A DNA stretch of 59,951 nt from Teratosphaeria epicoccoides. Taxonomy: Eukaryota > Ascomycota > Dothideomycetes > Mycosphaerellales > Teratosphaeriaceae. Location of the stretch: positions 1-59,951 of the forward strand of contig JADDMT010000152.1 in the NCBI GenBank assembly GCA_021401465.1, in the 5' to 3' direction. Below the pieces are notes generated by a model that was given only the letters and a program-made list of their open reading frames with translations, had not been told where the DNA came from and searched no databases. The translations under genes and the position numbers were made by a program. This document shows positions 1 to 12,209 of this stretch, one piece after another; position 1 is the first letter of the stretch; every line of letters begins with the position of its first letter.

Positions 1-469
1 CTAGTTAGCCTACTATGGCCCCGAATTTAGGCACCAAGTTCGCGGGCACACGCGGAGGGTCTGCGCCTCCTAGTAAGTTGTCTTCGCGGGTCCCTAGCGT
101 GAAATCTCGCTGGATTTCTTCGTCCGCCGGTTCGTTAGTACTACTCATGGCAACATCTTCGTCGTCCTCGCCGTTGTCGCTGCTAGGAGCGGTGCGGCTC
201 TAGCTCTAGTTCGCAAGGCGGTTCGCGACCTAATTGACAATCATGGCTACAAGGGCCGGGTCGATAGTCGGGGTTAGCTGCGGTCCCTGTGCGAGGGGTC
301 TATTGCCTAGTCCGCCGCGTAATTGTCCTCTAGCGGAACCGTCGCTCGATGCAGTGTCGCTCGTAGCGGGTACTTCTGCGGGCTAGTCACTTAGGCCAGC
401 TTCGCCATCGCGGGCGCTCGGGATGGCGCTCGCTACGCGTTAGTTGCGAGTTCGTAGTGCTCTAGACAT
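1..469 (-). pseudogene. gag N-terminus of A-0
   Basis: The start codon is the complement of 467-469, 49 bp inside the LTR, at the same place as in A-1. The visible part is the low-complexity Ser/Ala/Asp-rich Gag leader (runs of Ser, Asp, Glu) before the capsid-like segment. It contains RIP-type stops where A-1 has glutamine or tryptophan positions. Gag would form the retrotransposon particle. Truncated by the window edge; identification rests on alignment by eye with A-1. Confidence 0.8.
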
Positions 470-518
470 ATCGTAGTATTCTCTGCTAGACTACAAAGCA
501 GGGGGGAGAAAGCAGAAC

Positions 519-878
519 TGATATAGATGTATATGCTATATGATATGAAAATATCTCGCAGTGTGACAGAGTAATCCGACCCTTTAGTAGGTACAAGACA
601 GCGCTGCTTTCTGCTTATCGCAGAGGTAGCGCTAAGGGTGCTTATAACCCCCGACGCTCCTTAATTAGGGAAAGCATGTCTAAGCCTAACCCCGTAGGGG
701 TACCGTAGGGTCAGCGACGTAGGGGCGTCCTACGTCGACAACTGATCCTACTCGGACGACATACGAGCTAACGTATGTACGAAGGACCCCCTTGCCATAT
801 GTAGCAGGGTCACTGTATGCCAAGGGCGGCCATTAGAACCCATGCGGTTCAAATGGTCCCCTAGTATTAACCGTATCA
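519..878 (-). repeat. Family A 5' LTR (A-0)
   Basis: 360-bp LTR, reading TGATATAG at the left and GTATCA at the right on the plus strand, so TGATA..TATCA in element orientation. It carries the TATAAG promoter motif and the AGAAAGCAG motif found in the other family A LTRs. The primer-binding side (CTGCTTTCT in element orientation) follows immediately to the left. Confidence 0.9.
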
Positions 879-2816
879 GTGAATTAGTTAACTACTACTA
901 TGATTCTATCGAAGAACTTATTAGTAGCAGGTTCTCTTGACTGTAGTAGTTTAACAATGAAGTCTATAGCGAGCGATTCCTATAGCCGTTAGGGTACCTT
1001 TAGCGGTCGTAGTAGCCTATATGGTTTATAATAGTTATGCTTACTCTGTTAGCAAGTTACACATTAACAGACATAGTCCTCGATTACTTTGCCTATCCTA
1101 GGGAAGTAATATTCTTGCTAGAGAATTTGCTTTATTTTAGACACTCCTAGGTATCCTGCCTAAGGAACGTCATGTCGGAGGCGTAGTAGCTCTAAACGTA
1201 AGGATATTAGCATGTATACTAATCCTTAGAAGAGAAGTACTCTGTCTTCGTCTTCCTAGTTCTCCTATCTGTTAATGTCGTTACAGACAGCGATTACGGT
1301 CAAATTATAGACGAGTGCATTCTTCAGATCGTCCTAGAATTCACTAGTCTATGCAATGGCTATAGCCGCGAGTCGGTTAACTCTAAGCGTGCTATCGCTA
1401 TTCTCCTAGAGAATAGCATGTTTCTCCCTCTTTACGCCCTTCATGTAGTTAGTCTGACGACTAAGTGCATCAGCGCGTGCGTTATTAGATCCCTTGCGAT
1501 AGACGATCTTGCAGTTAAAGCTAGAGAGTTCCTTACTCTATCGGACTTGTCGTCGATTTATCTCTTTCGTCATAGTAAAGTGTCGCAAGTTCTCGTAGTC
1601 TATGTAGACCGTAACCTAGTGTTTAAGTCCTTCTAAGTAGACTCGCTAAGCCTTGTAGGCGTCTACTATGGCTAGAAGCTCTTTGTCGTAGACGTCGTAG
1701 CAGAGCTTAGGTCTAGACAGCTTCCTCGAGTAATAGGCGACTAGCTGTAGTCATCTACTTAGTCCTAGTTAACTCAAGCATGCTCTAAGTGCTATGTCGG
1801 AGGCATTAGTCTCGACCGTGATAGGCTTATCAGGGTCAAATACAAGTAAGATTAGCTAATCTGTGAATTGTTACTTAAGTTCCTTGAAGGCATTCTGCTA
1901 GGCGTTGTCCTAAACGAATAGTGTATCCTTCGTAGTAAGGGTCGTAAGTAGTGCCGTAATCCTCAAGTAGTTCGCGATAAACCTTTAGTAGAAGTTAGCG
2001 AACCTAAGGAAGGACTATACTTCCTTAACATTAGTCGGCGTAGGCTACTCCTTCATGACTTTGACCTTCTTAGTGTCTATTTTGATTCTGTCCTAGGCTA
2101 CTACATAGCCGAGGAATTAGACTTCTTGCTTATGAAACTCACTTTTCTGAGCTTTAGCTTTTAGCTTGTAATCCTGGAGTTTCTGAAGTACCTTACGTAC
2201 GTGAGTCCTGTGTTCTTCGATTATTCGTAAGTAGACAAGGATATCATCTAAGTATACAACTACAAAGACGTTAAGGTACTCTCGTAGCACATTGTTAATA
2301 AATGCCTACTATGTAGCTAGGGCGTTCGTTAACCTAAATAGCATGACTATATACTTATAGTGTCTAAACCTAGTTCGGAACGTAGTCTTCTATTCTTCGC
2401 CTTCCTTGATTCGAATTCAGTTATACACTCCTAGTATATCGAACTTCAAGAACCATACTGCTCCTTGTAGGCGATCCTGCAATTTAGAAAGCAAAGGAAG
2501 TAGATAACTGTTCTTTATCGTGATGTCGTTTAATCCCTAATAGTTAACACATAGTTGCTAGTCGTCTTCTCCCTTAGGGACAAACAGGATCAGGTACCCT
2601 GTAGGTAACTACGATTCGCGAATGAAGCCTTTCTAGAGGTTATCTCTAAGGTATTTCTAGAGAATTTCTAGTTTAGCCGCTAACAATAGGCAAACTAGTT
2701 GCTTTGTCGGCGTTCTGCCTAGAAGTAAGGGTATCTTGTAGTCCTACTCCTAGTGTTCTGGCAGAGCCTCTAAGTTAGGTTCTTCCTCGAAAAGAGTAGC
2801 GAACTCTTTATACTCG
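879..2816 (-). pseudogene. Family B pol fragment B-2 (integrase, RNase H, reverse transcriptase)
   Basis: Minus-strand internal part of a family B chromovirus, collinear with 23634-25330 of B-3 and 48520-50430 of B-5. From right to left it covers the protease-RT linker, the reverse transcriptase (YLDD catalytic box encoded by the complement of about 2231-2260), RNase H and the start of integrase including its zinc-binding region. Many in-frame TAG and TAA codons are of RIP type. The left side is cut by A-0 and the right side by the 3' LTR of A-2, so neither gag nor LTR remains here. Confidence 0.85.
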
Positions 2817-3176
2817 TGATATAGATATATATGCTATATGATATGAAAATATCTCGTAGTGTAGCAGAGTAATCCGACCTTTTAATAGGTACAAGATAGC
2901 GCTGCTTTCTGCTTATTGCAGAGGTAGCGCTAGAGGTGCTTATAACCCCTGACGCCCCTTAATTAGGGAAAGCATGTCTAAGCCTATCCCTGCAGGGGTA
3001 TCGTAGGGTTAGCGACGTAGGGGCATCCTACGTTAACCATTAATCCTACTTAGACGACATATAAGCTAACGTATATACGAAGGACCCCCTTGCTATGTGT
3101 AGCAGGGTTACTACATACTAAGGGCAGACATTAGAACCTATGCGGCTCTAATAGCCCCCTAGTATTAACCGTATTA
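2817..3176 (-). repeat. Family A 3' LTR (A-2)
   Basis: 360-bp LTR in reverse orientation, ending GTATTA where the undamaged family end is GTATCA. It is followed at 3177 by the element's purine-rich tract (seen here as CTGCCCCTCCTCCTATG), which primes plus-strand synthesis in this class of element. Confidence 0.9.
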
Positions 3177-3811
3177 CTGCCCCTCCTCCTATGAGGATGT
3201 CTCTAGCCTTACTAAGTAATGCGCGCAGAACATATAGGGTACAGGATGTAGCATGCTTACACTACGTAAGAGTGAATAGGTAGATAGCCTACGTAACATG
3301 TATTATATGTATACTTTAATACCTTCGTAGCAAGTACAGGGTAAAGGCTGCTAACTTAGGCGGGTTTTAATCTGTCACATGTTAGGTGACTTCGCGACAC
3401 CTTCGCTCTACATGTAGATCAAGATATTAGGAAACTACAAGTACGTACTTAAGTCAATCTTTGAAATAGTAGGGCGAGCATACGCGCCGGCCTTGCCAAG
3501 TAGCTTAGCCGTCCCTATTTAGCCGTAACTATGAAGAACATGTCGTAGAACCTCAGGGTAGTAGGAATGTACGCGGACGCTCTACACGCACCGCTCGAAA
3601 CGGTAGGAGCGCGCTCCTAGCGTAGGTCTCGTCACATTTTCATGCTAGTAGACTAGTACAAGTGTAGTCGGCGTACATGCGTGATAGCCGCATTATCCGT
3701 TCTTACATTATTCGGTCCCCTTGTAAGTCAACTAAAGGCAGGTACTCTACGCATGTAGTTCGAGTTACTAGCTTAACGGTTGTAGTAGGCAACAGGGGGG
3801 CTGTTAGAGAG

Positions 3812-3819
3812 TATAAAAA
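3812..3819 (+). promoter_or_regulatory. TATA box of the opposite-strand gene (A-2)
   Basis: TATAAAAA lies 163 bp upstream of the former start codon at 3975. The same octamer is at the same distance in A-3 (55809-55816), and at nearly the same distance (156 bp) in A-1 (40000-40007, minus). Its survival in three copies supports a dedicated promoter. Confidence 0.6.
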
Positions 3820-3974
3820 CCTCGTCGCTTTCCTAAACTTCCTGTTCTAAAACACTAACATCGACCTCTACTTCTATTTTGCTTAGCCTGCGCCTCGCCG
3901 TGTCTGCGGGTCTGAACTAGAGCTTCTTCCTCTTCAATTAATCAATTAAGATTAATCAACTCATCTTAGTAATA

Positions 3975-5471
3975 ATAGCTTATGTGCTACAGACTAAGTT
4001 CGACGCTACTCGCTCTACCCGCGATTGTCGCTTATGTCGACGATGCCTTGACAAGCTTAGCAGCTAAGCTGCATACATCTCTCCTCCGCGTGTTAGTAAG
4101 GCGTCTCCTACCCGCGAGGTATACGTGGCTTATACTAACCGAAGCGTAGCTAAGATCTACGTCAGCAGATTTGATGAGGGTAGTATCTACTATAATTGTG
4201 TTAACTGTAATAGCAAGCATCAAAAATGCTAAGACCTCCCTAAAGAGGTATACAGCGAGTACAACTAGCTCTGCCATAACATCGATGACTTCTAGAGTAC
4301 GCGTAACAAGGGGATTACTAAAGGTACTCCGACTATGAACAGGCTATAGGCTAAGTACCGCGAGGTACTCGCCTACCTACTCGGCGCCTTCTCATGCTTC
4401 ACTGCAACTGCTAACCGTTCTTATAGCAGTGTTTGCTTCGACTCTCTGCTAATAGGCGAAAACGTTTGTCTAGGTCTAATCGCAGACTTAGTTCAGAAGA
4501 TCTTGAAGGTGCTAACTATTAGGGTTAAGACCTTCGCTATAGCACGCATATAGTGCAGGTACCCTCTAAGTATAAATGCTGACTTTCCCTACTAGGCTAA
4601 TGTTAGCGTCGAGAAATATCCGACTAGCCGTTAGCGTTAGCAACTCGGGGCCCTTGCCTCTATTAACGATGACTTTAAGACGTAGATGATCCGCAAGAAG
4701 GTCATCAAGCAATTCACTGTTCCCGCCGCTAAGGCTACGCCCTAGCGCCGTACCGAGAGGCAGCCTGCCTCTAAGCTAGTCCTAAGGACTAAGCCGTAAG
4801 TTACTTACTCGAATCCTGTCGCGTGCGTATAGCTAACAGATTCTAGCGCTACTGCCTACGCCGCCTTGACGCTACTATCTAAGAAGAAGAAGAAGGCTAG
4901 GGCCGAAATTGAGGTTAGCGACGAGGAAGCCGAACCTTCCCTGCTTGTAATCCGTACTACGTCTGCTAAGACGCTAAGGCACAAGCCTCTAGGCCAGATC
5001 TTTGAGGATGAGGAGAATGACGACGTCTAGGATACCTTCGGTCCTAACGTGATCCCTTTGCGCTATAGTGTTACTACACTAGTTGCACCTAAGGCAGACA
5101 CCGGGTCTAATGATGTAGTCAACACTCGTGTCAAGAAGCGCAAGATAATCTCGAGGGCCGAGCGCGATAGCCGCAAGCGCGCCTAAGTCTCTTCGCCTTC
5201 TAATGCGAAGGATGAGGTAGTTGTCGCGACTAGGCGTAGTAAGGATGTCGCTAGCTCTCTAGCTACTATAGGCTCTAAAGACGAGCTCCCTCGCAACCTA
5301 CTAAAGAAGAAGATACTAGCCTCTCTTTGTAGCGTTACTACTCCTGTTACTCCTAGTCGCTTCAGGGTGTTTAGTAGACCCCATGCGGGTAGGTAGTCCC
5401 TAGCAGACTATAACAAGAAATACTCTTCTGCTTTAGGTTTAGTCAGGAAGCCCTTAACTAGTAGTTACTAA
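3975..5471 (+). pseudogene. Opposite-strand cysteine-rich gene of family A (A-2 copy)
   Basis: Two-exon gene relic encoded against gag-pol. Exon 1 is 3975-4795, the intron 4796-4846 (51 nt, GTAAGT donor, GCTAAC branch, TAG acceptor) and exon 2 4847-5471. All three lengths equal those in A-1 and A-3. The start codon is ATA here (ATG in A-3) and there are many TAG codons in both exons. The predicted protein has paired CxxC motifs near the N-terminus, a KKKK-type basic run, an acidic middle and a basic Ser-rich C-terminus. Function unknown; nuclear or nucleic-acid binding is an inference from composition. Confidence 0.75.
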
Positions 5472-5611
5472 GCATTAGCTACAAAGCTAATGTAAGCATG
5501 TCTCTTGTTCTCCTTAGGTTTATTCTAGGTGTGCCTTTAGGCATCAATGATGTATAAGTAGGGCGTTTATTTCTCGTTGTTACTTCGCGCGTTATACGCT
5601 ACATATATGTG

Positions 5612-8600
5612 TTAAGAACTCTGCTCTAAAACTCTTATCTTCCTACGAATTAACCTTCTTAAGCCCTGCTTATGCCTCCTCTGCCCTTCGAATTCACGAA
5701 TAGCTTCTAGAGCGTTCTTATAGTCTTTAGCTAGAACCCATTATGTGTACTTAGGTAGGTATCCTTTCTACTTTACTAGATAGTACGTTACGCCTTTACG
5801 CTACATACTGTCCTTAATACCCTTAACTTCCTACTCTTCGTTCTCTTCTGCTACTAGCATTAGGTCCGCAGGCTCTTCGCCCTTACGCTATACCTATGTT
5901 TCGAGTAGAGATACGTAGAAGACGTCATACACACAATATGACGATAGTAATAATAGCCGGTACGCCTGCGAGCCTATTACATTACGTATCCGGAAGGGTC
6001 TGACGAACCTTAGCGTCATCTTCTTACTTAGAAGTTTCAGCTTAAGATTCTTCGTTAATAGTAACACCTTTATACTAACTACGTACTACATTGGTTTAGC
6101 ACAGGCGTTATTATGTTTAATCTAGGATTCTGAGGCCTTTTTCTAGTGTTCTATTAGCACCGAATGTACCTCGCGCATACGCCGCGCTAATTCCGCGGCG
6201 GCTAGCACCCTCTCCTTAGAAGACTCGTCCTGAGGCGGTTCTAGGTGTATTTCTAGATCAAAGCTATAAAGAATCTAAAATGGCGACATGCGTATAGTAG
6301 CATACATACTATTATTAACTGCAAATTCCGCTATAGGAATTATGTCGGCCTAGGCATCCTGGTTCTTAGCGTAGTAGCACTAAAGGTACTACTTAAGAGT
6401 CTAGTTCATACGTTTAGTCTGACTATTAGTCTGTAGATAGAATGCTATACTTACGCGGTACTTAACACGTGCCTTAAACACAGATTCTTGCTAGTATTTA
6501 CTAGTAAAGACAGAACCTTGATCTAATAGGATACTTCGGGGGACACTAAAGCGCTATACGACTTCGTCACGAAGTAGTTACGCAAGCTTGCTACTTATGC
6601 ACTTTTTCATACATAGGATAAAGACATTTATCTTCGAGTATTAGTCGACTACTACAAGGACAGCATTAACTATATTGCCTCTCTACTTTGCTAGCAGCAA
6701 ATTAGTAATAAAATCTATAGTCAAGTCTTGCCATAGTCTCTCTAGTAGTAGGTGCGCCTAAGTATCACTATACGGGCGATAGCGCCGAGATTTGCTAATC
6801 TAGCACGTCTAGCAGGATTTGACATAGTCAGAGACATCCTGTTCTAGCGTTAGCTACTAGTATTTGCGTCTAAGAAGCGCGTTTGTCTTCTCTACGCCAA
6901 AATAACCCGCAAGTTCATTGTCATGATAAGTAGAGGAGCTGCGAACAGAGTGCGTAGTTAGCAGGTACGTAGAGCCTATTATTAAAGTACTATAAGTCGC
7001 CTGACTTAGTCTAGTACTTCGGACCGCCTGTAGTGTCCTAGAGGGCTATACCCTCATTAATTAACTCCGGTTCTTACTCTTGCAACCGCTAAATAAGTCT
7101 TGAGACTTCTTTAAAGGGTTCTTTAGACATCGCATGCTTACTACATATAAGCTAGTTAACTACCGCATGGATCAAGCTAGACATAGTCGCTATAGCCGCT
7201 AGATAGGAGGGTTCATTGCTAGTAGAGGCTGTAAGGCCCTATTAGACCTGTAGTTAACCTATAAGAGGAGCTAACAACAGGTTGCTACCCTAAACTACAA
7301 GCTTTGTCTGTAGCGTAAGGAGGAGCTATTAGTTACCCTACTCTCTAGTATCGTAGTCTAGTTGTCGCGAAGGACTATCGGCTAGGTTTGTCTTCCTAGA
7401 ACGATGCTAGATAACGAAGTCAAAGCTAGCGAGGAAAGTCGCCTACCTTGCTTGCTAACTACTTAGCTACTTTACGCCTATAAAGCCGCGAAGGTTATTA
7501 TAGTTAGTAAGTACCTTAATAGGGTACGCTACGCCTTCGAGGTAGTGTCGGTACTCCTTAAAGCTGTTAACAATAGCTAAAAGCTCTTAGTCGTGAGTCT
7601 TGTAATTAAGCTTAGCGCCCTGCATCTTCCGCGACTAGAAGGCAATTAGGTACTATTACGTACTACCTTTATGCAATTAGAGCTACGATATAATTACGGC
7701 TATTACGAATTTTGAAGCATCGGTCTCTATTTAGATCTTCGTAGTAGGGTCAAAGTGCTAAAGTATAGGCGTAGTTTAAAAAGCTACTTTAAGTTTAGAG
7801 AAAGCCTTGTCCTAAGCCTCCTCCTAAGGCACTATCCCTAGCTTTTTACCTTAAATCGCGCCCTTTGCGAGGGCCGTAAGGGGAGCTACAATCTTCGAAT
7901 AGGATCGTATGAAACTGTAATAGAAGTTAGTAAATCCTAGGAATACCTATACTTCTCGGAGGGTAGTTAGCTATAGCTACTCTATAATTACAGACACCCT
8001 TTAGTCATCCATGATGACTCCTTCTATAGAAACAATGTATCCAAGAAACTTAATCTTATCTGTTAGGAATAAGCACTTCTTTAGGTTTGCATATAGAGCG
8101 AACTTGTAGAGCTGTTTAAGCACTATCTTTAGATGCTAAATATGCTCCCCCTTCGAGTTAGAGTAGACTAGTATGTCGTCTAAATTTACTACGTAGCAGG
8201 TATTAACGAGGCCGGACAGGGCCTAGTTAATATACGCTTAGAATGTCGCTAGTACGTTAGTCAAGCTAAATGGCATCACTATATACTCGAAGTGTCTATA
8301 CTACGTTCGGAACGTAGTCTTCTACTCGTCGCCCTTTCGGATTAGCATCTAGTAGTAGGCATCCTTCAAGTCGATAGACAAGAAGATAGCAGCGTGACTA
8401 AGGCAGTCAAGCGTCTCGCTAATAAGTAGTAGGGGATAGCGGTTCTTCTAAGTTACCGCATTAAGGCTCCTAGAGTTAACGTATAGGCGGATCGTGTTAT
8501 CCTTCTTTAGGACGAACATCACTAACGCTCTAGCCTCGCTGTTACTTCGTCGGATCTACGCGTTCTTTTGCGCCTTATAGAGGTAGTCTCGAAGTGTTTC

Positions 8601-10548
8601 GAGCTAAGATTCTAACATAGGGTATAGAGGTTGATATAGAGGATTGTAACTCTCCTTAAGGTTAATTAAATGCTCCGCGTCTAGGGCCTAGGTATAGGCT
8701 GTAGCCTCTGCGTCGAAAATTTCGGCGTATTCCTCTAACTTAGGCAGAAGGGTAACGTCTTCCTTGACGTTCTGTATGCGGACCGCATACACACATTAGA
8801 CCTTCTTCATGTCCTTATAGAAGCTATGTGCGTCACGCATCCTTACTATAGGAACTTCGCCTATAGAGCCGTAGAACTAATTATTAGTAGCTCTATTAAC
8901 AACGACTCCCTACTTGTAGCGCTAAAGGCAACCTAGTAGGAGCTCTTTATTAGGAACGTCTTTAGTATAGAAGACTTCGTTAGTCTTGCGTACTTCTCCT
9001 AAGGAGTCCGCAAGTTAGAGGTATACGTTGTACGCGCCTCGAGCCGCTACGCCTTCGCCTTAAAAGGACTTCATAGTAGGCAGCAGGGCCTCTAGGATCG
9101 GCTTTAAACCGAGCCGTACGATTACCCGCTAGGGTATCACGTTAACCTCCGCAAGGTCGTCTAATATATAGTCTACTAGCTTAAGCGAGCTATTAACTCG
9201 GACCGTACTAGATAGGCGCTAGGCAGGCCACGAGTCTACACTATTAGTAATAGATAGCTTAGAAACCTGTAGTAGCTATTCGGTTGTCTTAGGCTTGTCC
9301 TTCTTTTGCCTCCCCTCTAGGGAGGTTTTAGACACCTTGTTTACCTTCTTCCTATTACTTCGTTTAGGATAGCAAGCTGCCTAGTAGTCCTTCGCTCTAC
9401 AGATGTAGCAGCTACTCGGAGGCTTCTCGCTACTATCTTTAGGCTTAGAGGGCTTGCTCCTCTAGAATGAACTACTACGTTAGACGTGACCCTTAGGGCG
9501 CTTGTAATAGCGGCCCTTTAGTAGGTCTTTAGGGCTTGAACGCTTATTGTCCTTACCGCCCGATTTTCCATTTCGCTTTAAGGTGATCTCCATGCGTGTT
9601 ACAAAGGACACGAGGTCTTGCTAAGTTGTTAGAAGCTCATGAAAAGTCATGATCATGTTCTGAAGATTATCATTAAGCTTGACGAGTAGGTGCTACACGC
9701 GTTACATCTCGGTATAGGGTAGCATCTGTCCCTCGAGCGTAGCGAGATAAGTAGCGAAGCTAGAGGTAGTTTGTCCCTTCCCCTACCTAGCCTTCTTATA
9801 CTTAACAGACATAGTAAGGGCGTAGTTCTCTAGATCCTTGACCTAGTCGACATAGAACTAGCGAAAGTCTACCTACGTATACGTTCTGTCGTAGACCCGC
9901 ATAAGGTTATACTACTCATGCTAATTATTACGAGGTTCCTTATCCTCTTTAAGCTACATTACACTAAAGGCGACCTATTCGCCCTCTATAGAATATTCGC
10001 GTAAGTTAAGCATGAAAACTGCCTTACACGCCTGCAAGAAAGTTCGAGCCTCCTTTAAGGTGTCTCCCTTAAATGGCTTCGGGTTGCATGCGTTATAATT
10101 GCCTCCTAGTTAGCCTACTATAGCCCTAAATTCAGGCACTAGATTCGTAGGCACATGCGGAGGGTCTAGTCCCTAGCGTGAAATCTCGCTAGATTTCTTT
10201 ATCCGCTAGTTTATTAGTACTACTCATAGCGACGTCTTTGTCGTCCTCGCTGTTGTCGCTACTAGAAGGGGTGTAGCTCTAGCTCTAGTTTGCAAGGTAG
10301 TTCGCGACCTAATTAACAATCATAGCTACAAGGGCTAGGTCGATAGTCGGGATTAGCTACGGTCCCTATACAGGGGATCTATTACCTTGTCCGCTACGTA
10401 ATTAGCCTCTAGCAGAACCGTCGTTTAATGTAGTGTCGCTCGTAGGGGGTACTCCTATAGGCTAGTTACTTAGGCTAGCTTTGCTATCGCGGGCGCTTAG
10501 GATAGCGCTCGCAACGTATTAGTTACAAGTTCGTAGTACTCTAGACAT
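5612..10548 (-). pseudogene. gag-pol polyprotein of A-2
   Basis: Single gag-pol frame read from the complement of 10548 (ATG) to the stop at 5614-5612. The order is Gag with a CCHC-type knuckle, aspartic protease, reverse transcriptase, RNase H, integrase and a C-terminal chromodomain, as in A-1. It is 28 nt shorter than A-1; a deletion of about 26 nt is visible near 10164-10170 in the Gag leader. Dense RIP-type stops (TAG, TAA) and lost tryptophan and glutamine codons show the copy is dead. Confidence 0.85.
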
Positions 10549-10597
10549 ATCGTAGTATTCTCTGCTAGACTGTAAAGCAGGGGGGAGAAAGTAGAAC

Positions 10598-10987
10598 TAA
10601 TATAGATGTATATGCTATATAACATGAAAATATCTCGTAGTGTAACAGAGTAATCCGACCTTTTAATAGGTACAAGATAGCGCTGCTTTCTGCTTATTGC
10701 AGAGGTAGCGCTAGAGGTACTTATAACCCCTGACGCCTCTTAATTAGGGAAAGCATGTCTGAGCCTAACCCCGCAGGGGTACCGTAGGGTTAGGAAGCCC
10801 CCGTAGGGGTACTATAGAGGCAGCGACATAGGGGCGTCCTACGTTAAGCATTGATCCTACTTAGACGACATACAAGCTAACGTATGTACGAAGGACACCC
10901 TTACTATGTATAGTATAGTCACTACGTGCTAAGGGCGGGCATCAGAACCTATGCGGCTCTAATAGCCCCCTAGTATCAACTATATCA
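10598..10987 (-). repeat. Family A 5' LTR (A-2), 390 bp with internal duplication
   Basis: 30 bp longer than every other family A LTR here. The extra sequence is an imperfect duplication at about 10764-10823 of a GTAGGGGTA-containing unit, inside the palindrome-rich part of the LTR. The terminal TGATA has mutated to TAATA at the internal side. Confidence 0.85.
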
Positions 10988-11066
10988 TTACTACACATTA
11001 TAAGACAACATGAAGAAATATTCCTAAGGATAAATAACAAGTAACGAAGAATAAACCCGGTATAGC

Positions 11067-11797
11067 TTAACTACGCATAGATGATGCTATAAGCTAAATT
11101 CTGGAATTACCTATAACTAAAGATAGATTATACCTGTTATAACTTTGTCATAGAACGAATACCTATAGGAAGCATAGTTACCCTATATAGATACCTTTTA
11201 CTAGACAACTAAAGCGTAATAACTAGGGAAATGCAGGATGTAGTTAGAAGATTAAACTAACGATACTAGAAGGCGATTACTACATAAGGATAATACGCAT
11301 GCAACGAAACCCTCGAAGAAGAACTATATGCGCAAGAAGCGCTAAGGACAAAACAACAGATCCTAGGATAGTTAGAGTAACGTCAGGCTAGAAACTAGTC
11401 AGGAAACGGATCTACTCTCTAGATTAGAGCGTTCTAAGAGAGTTCCTTAACATTAAAAGCGCTTAAGCATTAACAGTAGTCTTCTACACTAAAGTTATTG
11501 TTAACAGGCATAGGATAACTACCCTTATAGATTCCGGAGTAGACGGGAATTTTGCCTCTAAATCATTTGTTAAGAGCTAAGGGATCGCAACCCGAAGCAG
11601 AGAAGAAGGAACGTATGAACTTACCGTAGCAGATAGGTTACTGTTACCTAAAGTAGAGCGAGAGACGATACTACTGCTACTAGCTATCTAACGGCACTAC
11701 GAGGAATTTGTCTTAGATGTTATTAACATGGCTAGTCATGACATTATGCTAGAGAGTTAACACGATTATTATGGTTTAGAGTACTATTACCTAAATC
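11067..11797 (+). pseudogene. Gag-protease relic of a third Ty3/gypsy family (C)
   Basis: Plus-strand frame with RIP-type stops that reads as a Gag C-terminus rich in Gln, Glu and Arg, followed by an aspartic protease. The active-site triad region reads L-I-D-S-G-V-D-G-N-F at about 11527-11556, where Ala has become Val by a GCA-to-GTA transition. A later segment, I-N-M-A-S-H-D-I-M-L, is the usual second conserved protease block. It does not match the A or B protease. It is cut off at the left by A-2 and at the right by the B-1 LTR. Identification is to fold level only. Confidence 0.6.
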
Positions 11798-12150
11798 CTA
11801 ACACGTAAATAGAAGAGAGGATCTGTTACGTGTTATTAGAGATCTGTTACATGCAAACAGATTCCTCGAGGGTCTGTCGCCTATGCTATAGACACCTAGA
11901 TCTGTAGGGTTAGTCTACAGATCTAACGGACCTTAGGTCTAGCAGGTCTGCTAACAGACCTAATAGAGTAATCACATCTCTTTAGTATATAGGAATGGCG
12001 TTAGGCTAGACAGTTAGGAGCTTCGTGCTTAACCTTCTACTACATCTAGTATAGTTAGTTATAAGGTTAATTGCTATTGTCGATATTCTTCCCTATTCTC
12101 CGAGTCTAACGCCTGATCCCCTTCCTGCTATCGGCACTACCCTTATGACA
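11798..12150 (+). repeat. Family B 5' LTR remnant (B-1)
   Basis: Similarity to the other B LTRs begins near 11798, without the expected TGTCA start. Only one copy of the AGATCTGTAG..CTACAGATCT hairpin unit is present, against two in most B LTRs. TATATA is at 11986-11991, GTGCTTAA at 12025-12032, and the end TTATGACA is at 12143-12150. Confidence 0.7.
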
Positions 12151-12152
12151 TT

Positions 12153-12160
12153 TTGAGCAC
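12153..12160 (+). promoter_or_regulatory. Candidate self-priming primer-binding site (B-1)
   Basis: TTGAGCAC starts two bases after the 5' LTR. It is the exact complement of GTGCTCAA, which in the least damaged B LTR (41209-41216) lies 39 bp after the TATATA box. In B-1 that LTR copy has become GTGCTTAA. No tRNA-type TGG site follows the LTR. Priming by the mRNA 5' end, as in Tf1, is an inference. Confidence 0.45.
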
Positions 12161-12209
12161 TACTTCTGAGGAAGTATTAGGGGACTTATCGAGCATTTGA
12201 CATACGCCT

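Larger units (their letters stand above)
1..878 (-). mobile_element. Family A chromovirus A-0, 5' end only (minus strand)
   Basis: Reverse-strand start of a family A Ty3/gypsy element: 5' LTR at 519-878, then leader and the first part of gag running out of the left edge. It is nearly identical to the same region of A-1 (32834-33715). The element sits in a family B integrase sequence that resumes at 879, so it inserted into B-2. The target duplication cannot be checked because the other end lies outside the window. Transition damage is light, so this is one of the younger insertions. Confidence 0.88.
2817..10987 (-). mobile_element. Family A chromovirus A-2, both LTRs present (minus strand)
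   Basis: Complete in organisation: 3' LTR 2817-3176, opposite-strand gene 3975-5471, gag-pol 10548 down to 5612, 5' LTR 10598-10987. It is the most mutated of the family A copies, with dense C-to-T and G-to-A changes relative to A-1 and A-3. The flanking pentamers differ (ACTCG at left, TTACT at right). The left flank is family B pol whereas the right flank is an unrelated gag-protease relic, and the two LTRs differ in length (360 and 390 bp). This looks like a product of recombination between elements rather than a simple insertion. Confidence 0.88.

Noticed and set aside
15..203. Plus-strand frame of 62 codons, and its twin on the minus strand at 33697-33503
   Set aside because: It is the reverse complement of the family A Gag leader; open only because of the Ser/Ala-rich composition.
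2817..3176. Solo LTR at the right edge of B-2
   Set aside because: It is directly followed by the family A purine tract and opposite-strand gene, so it is the 3' LTR of A-2.
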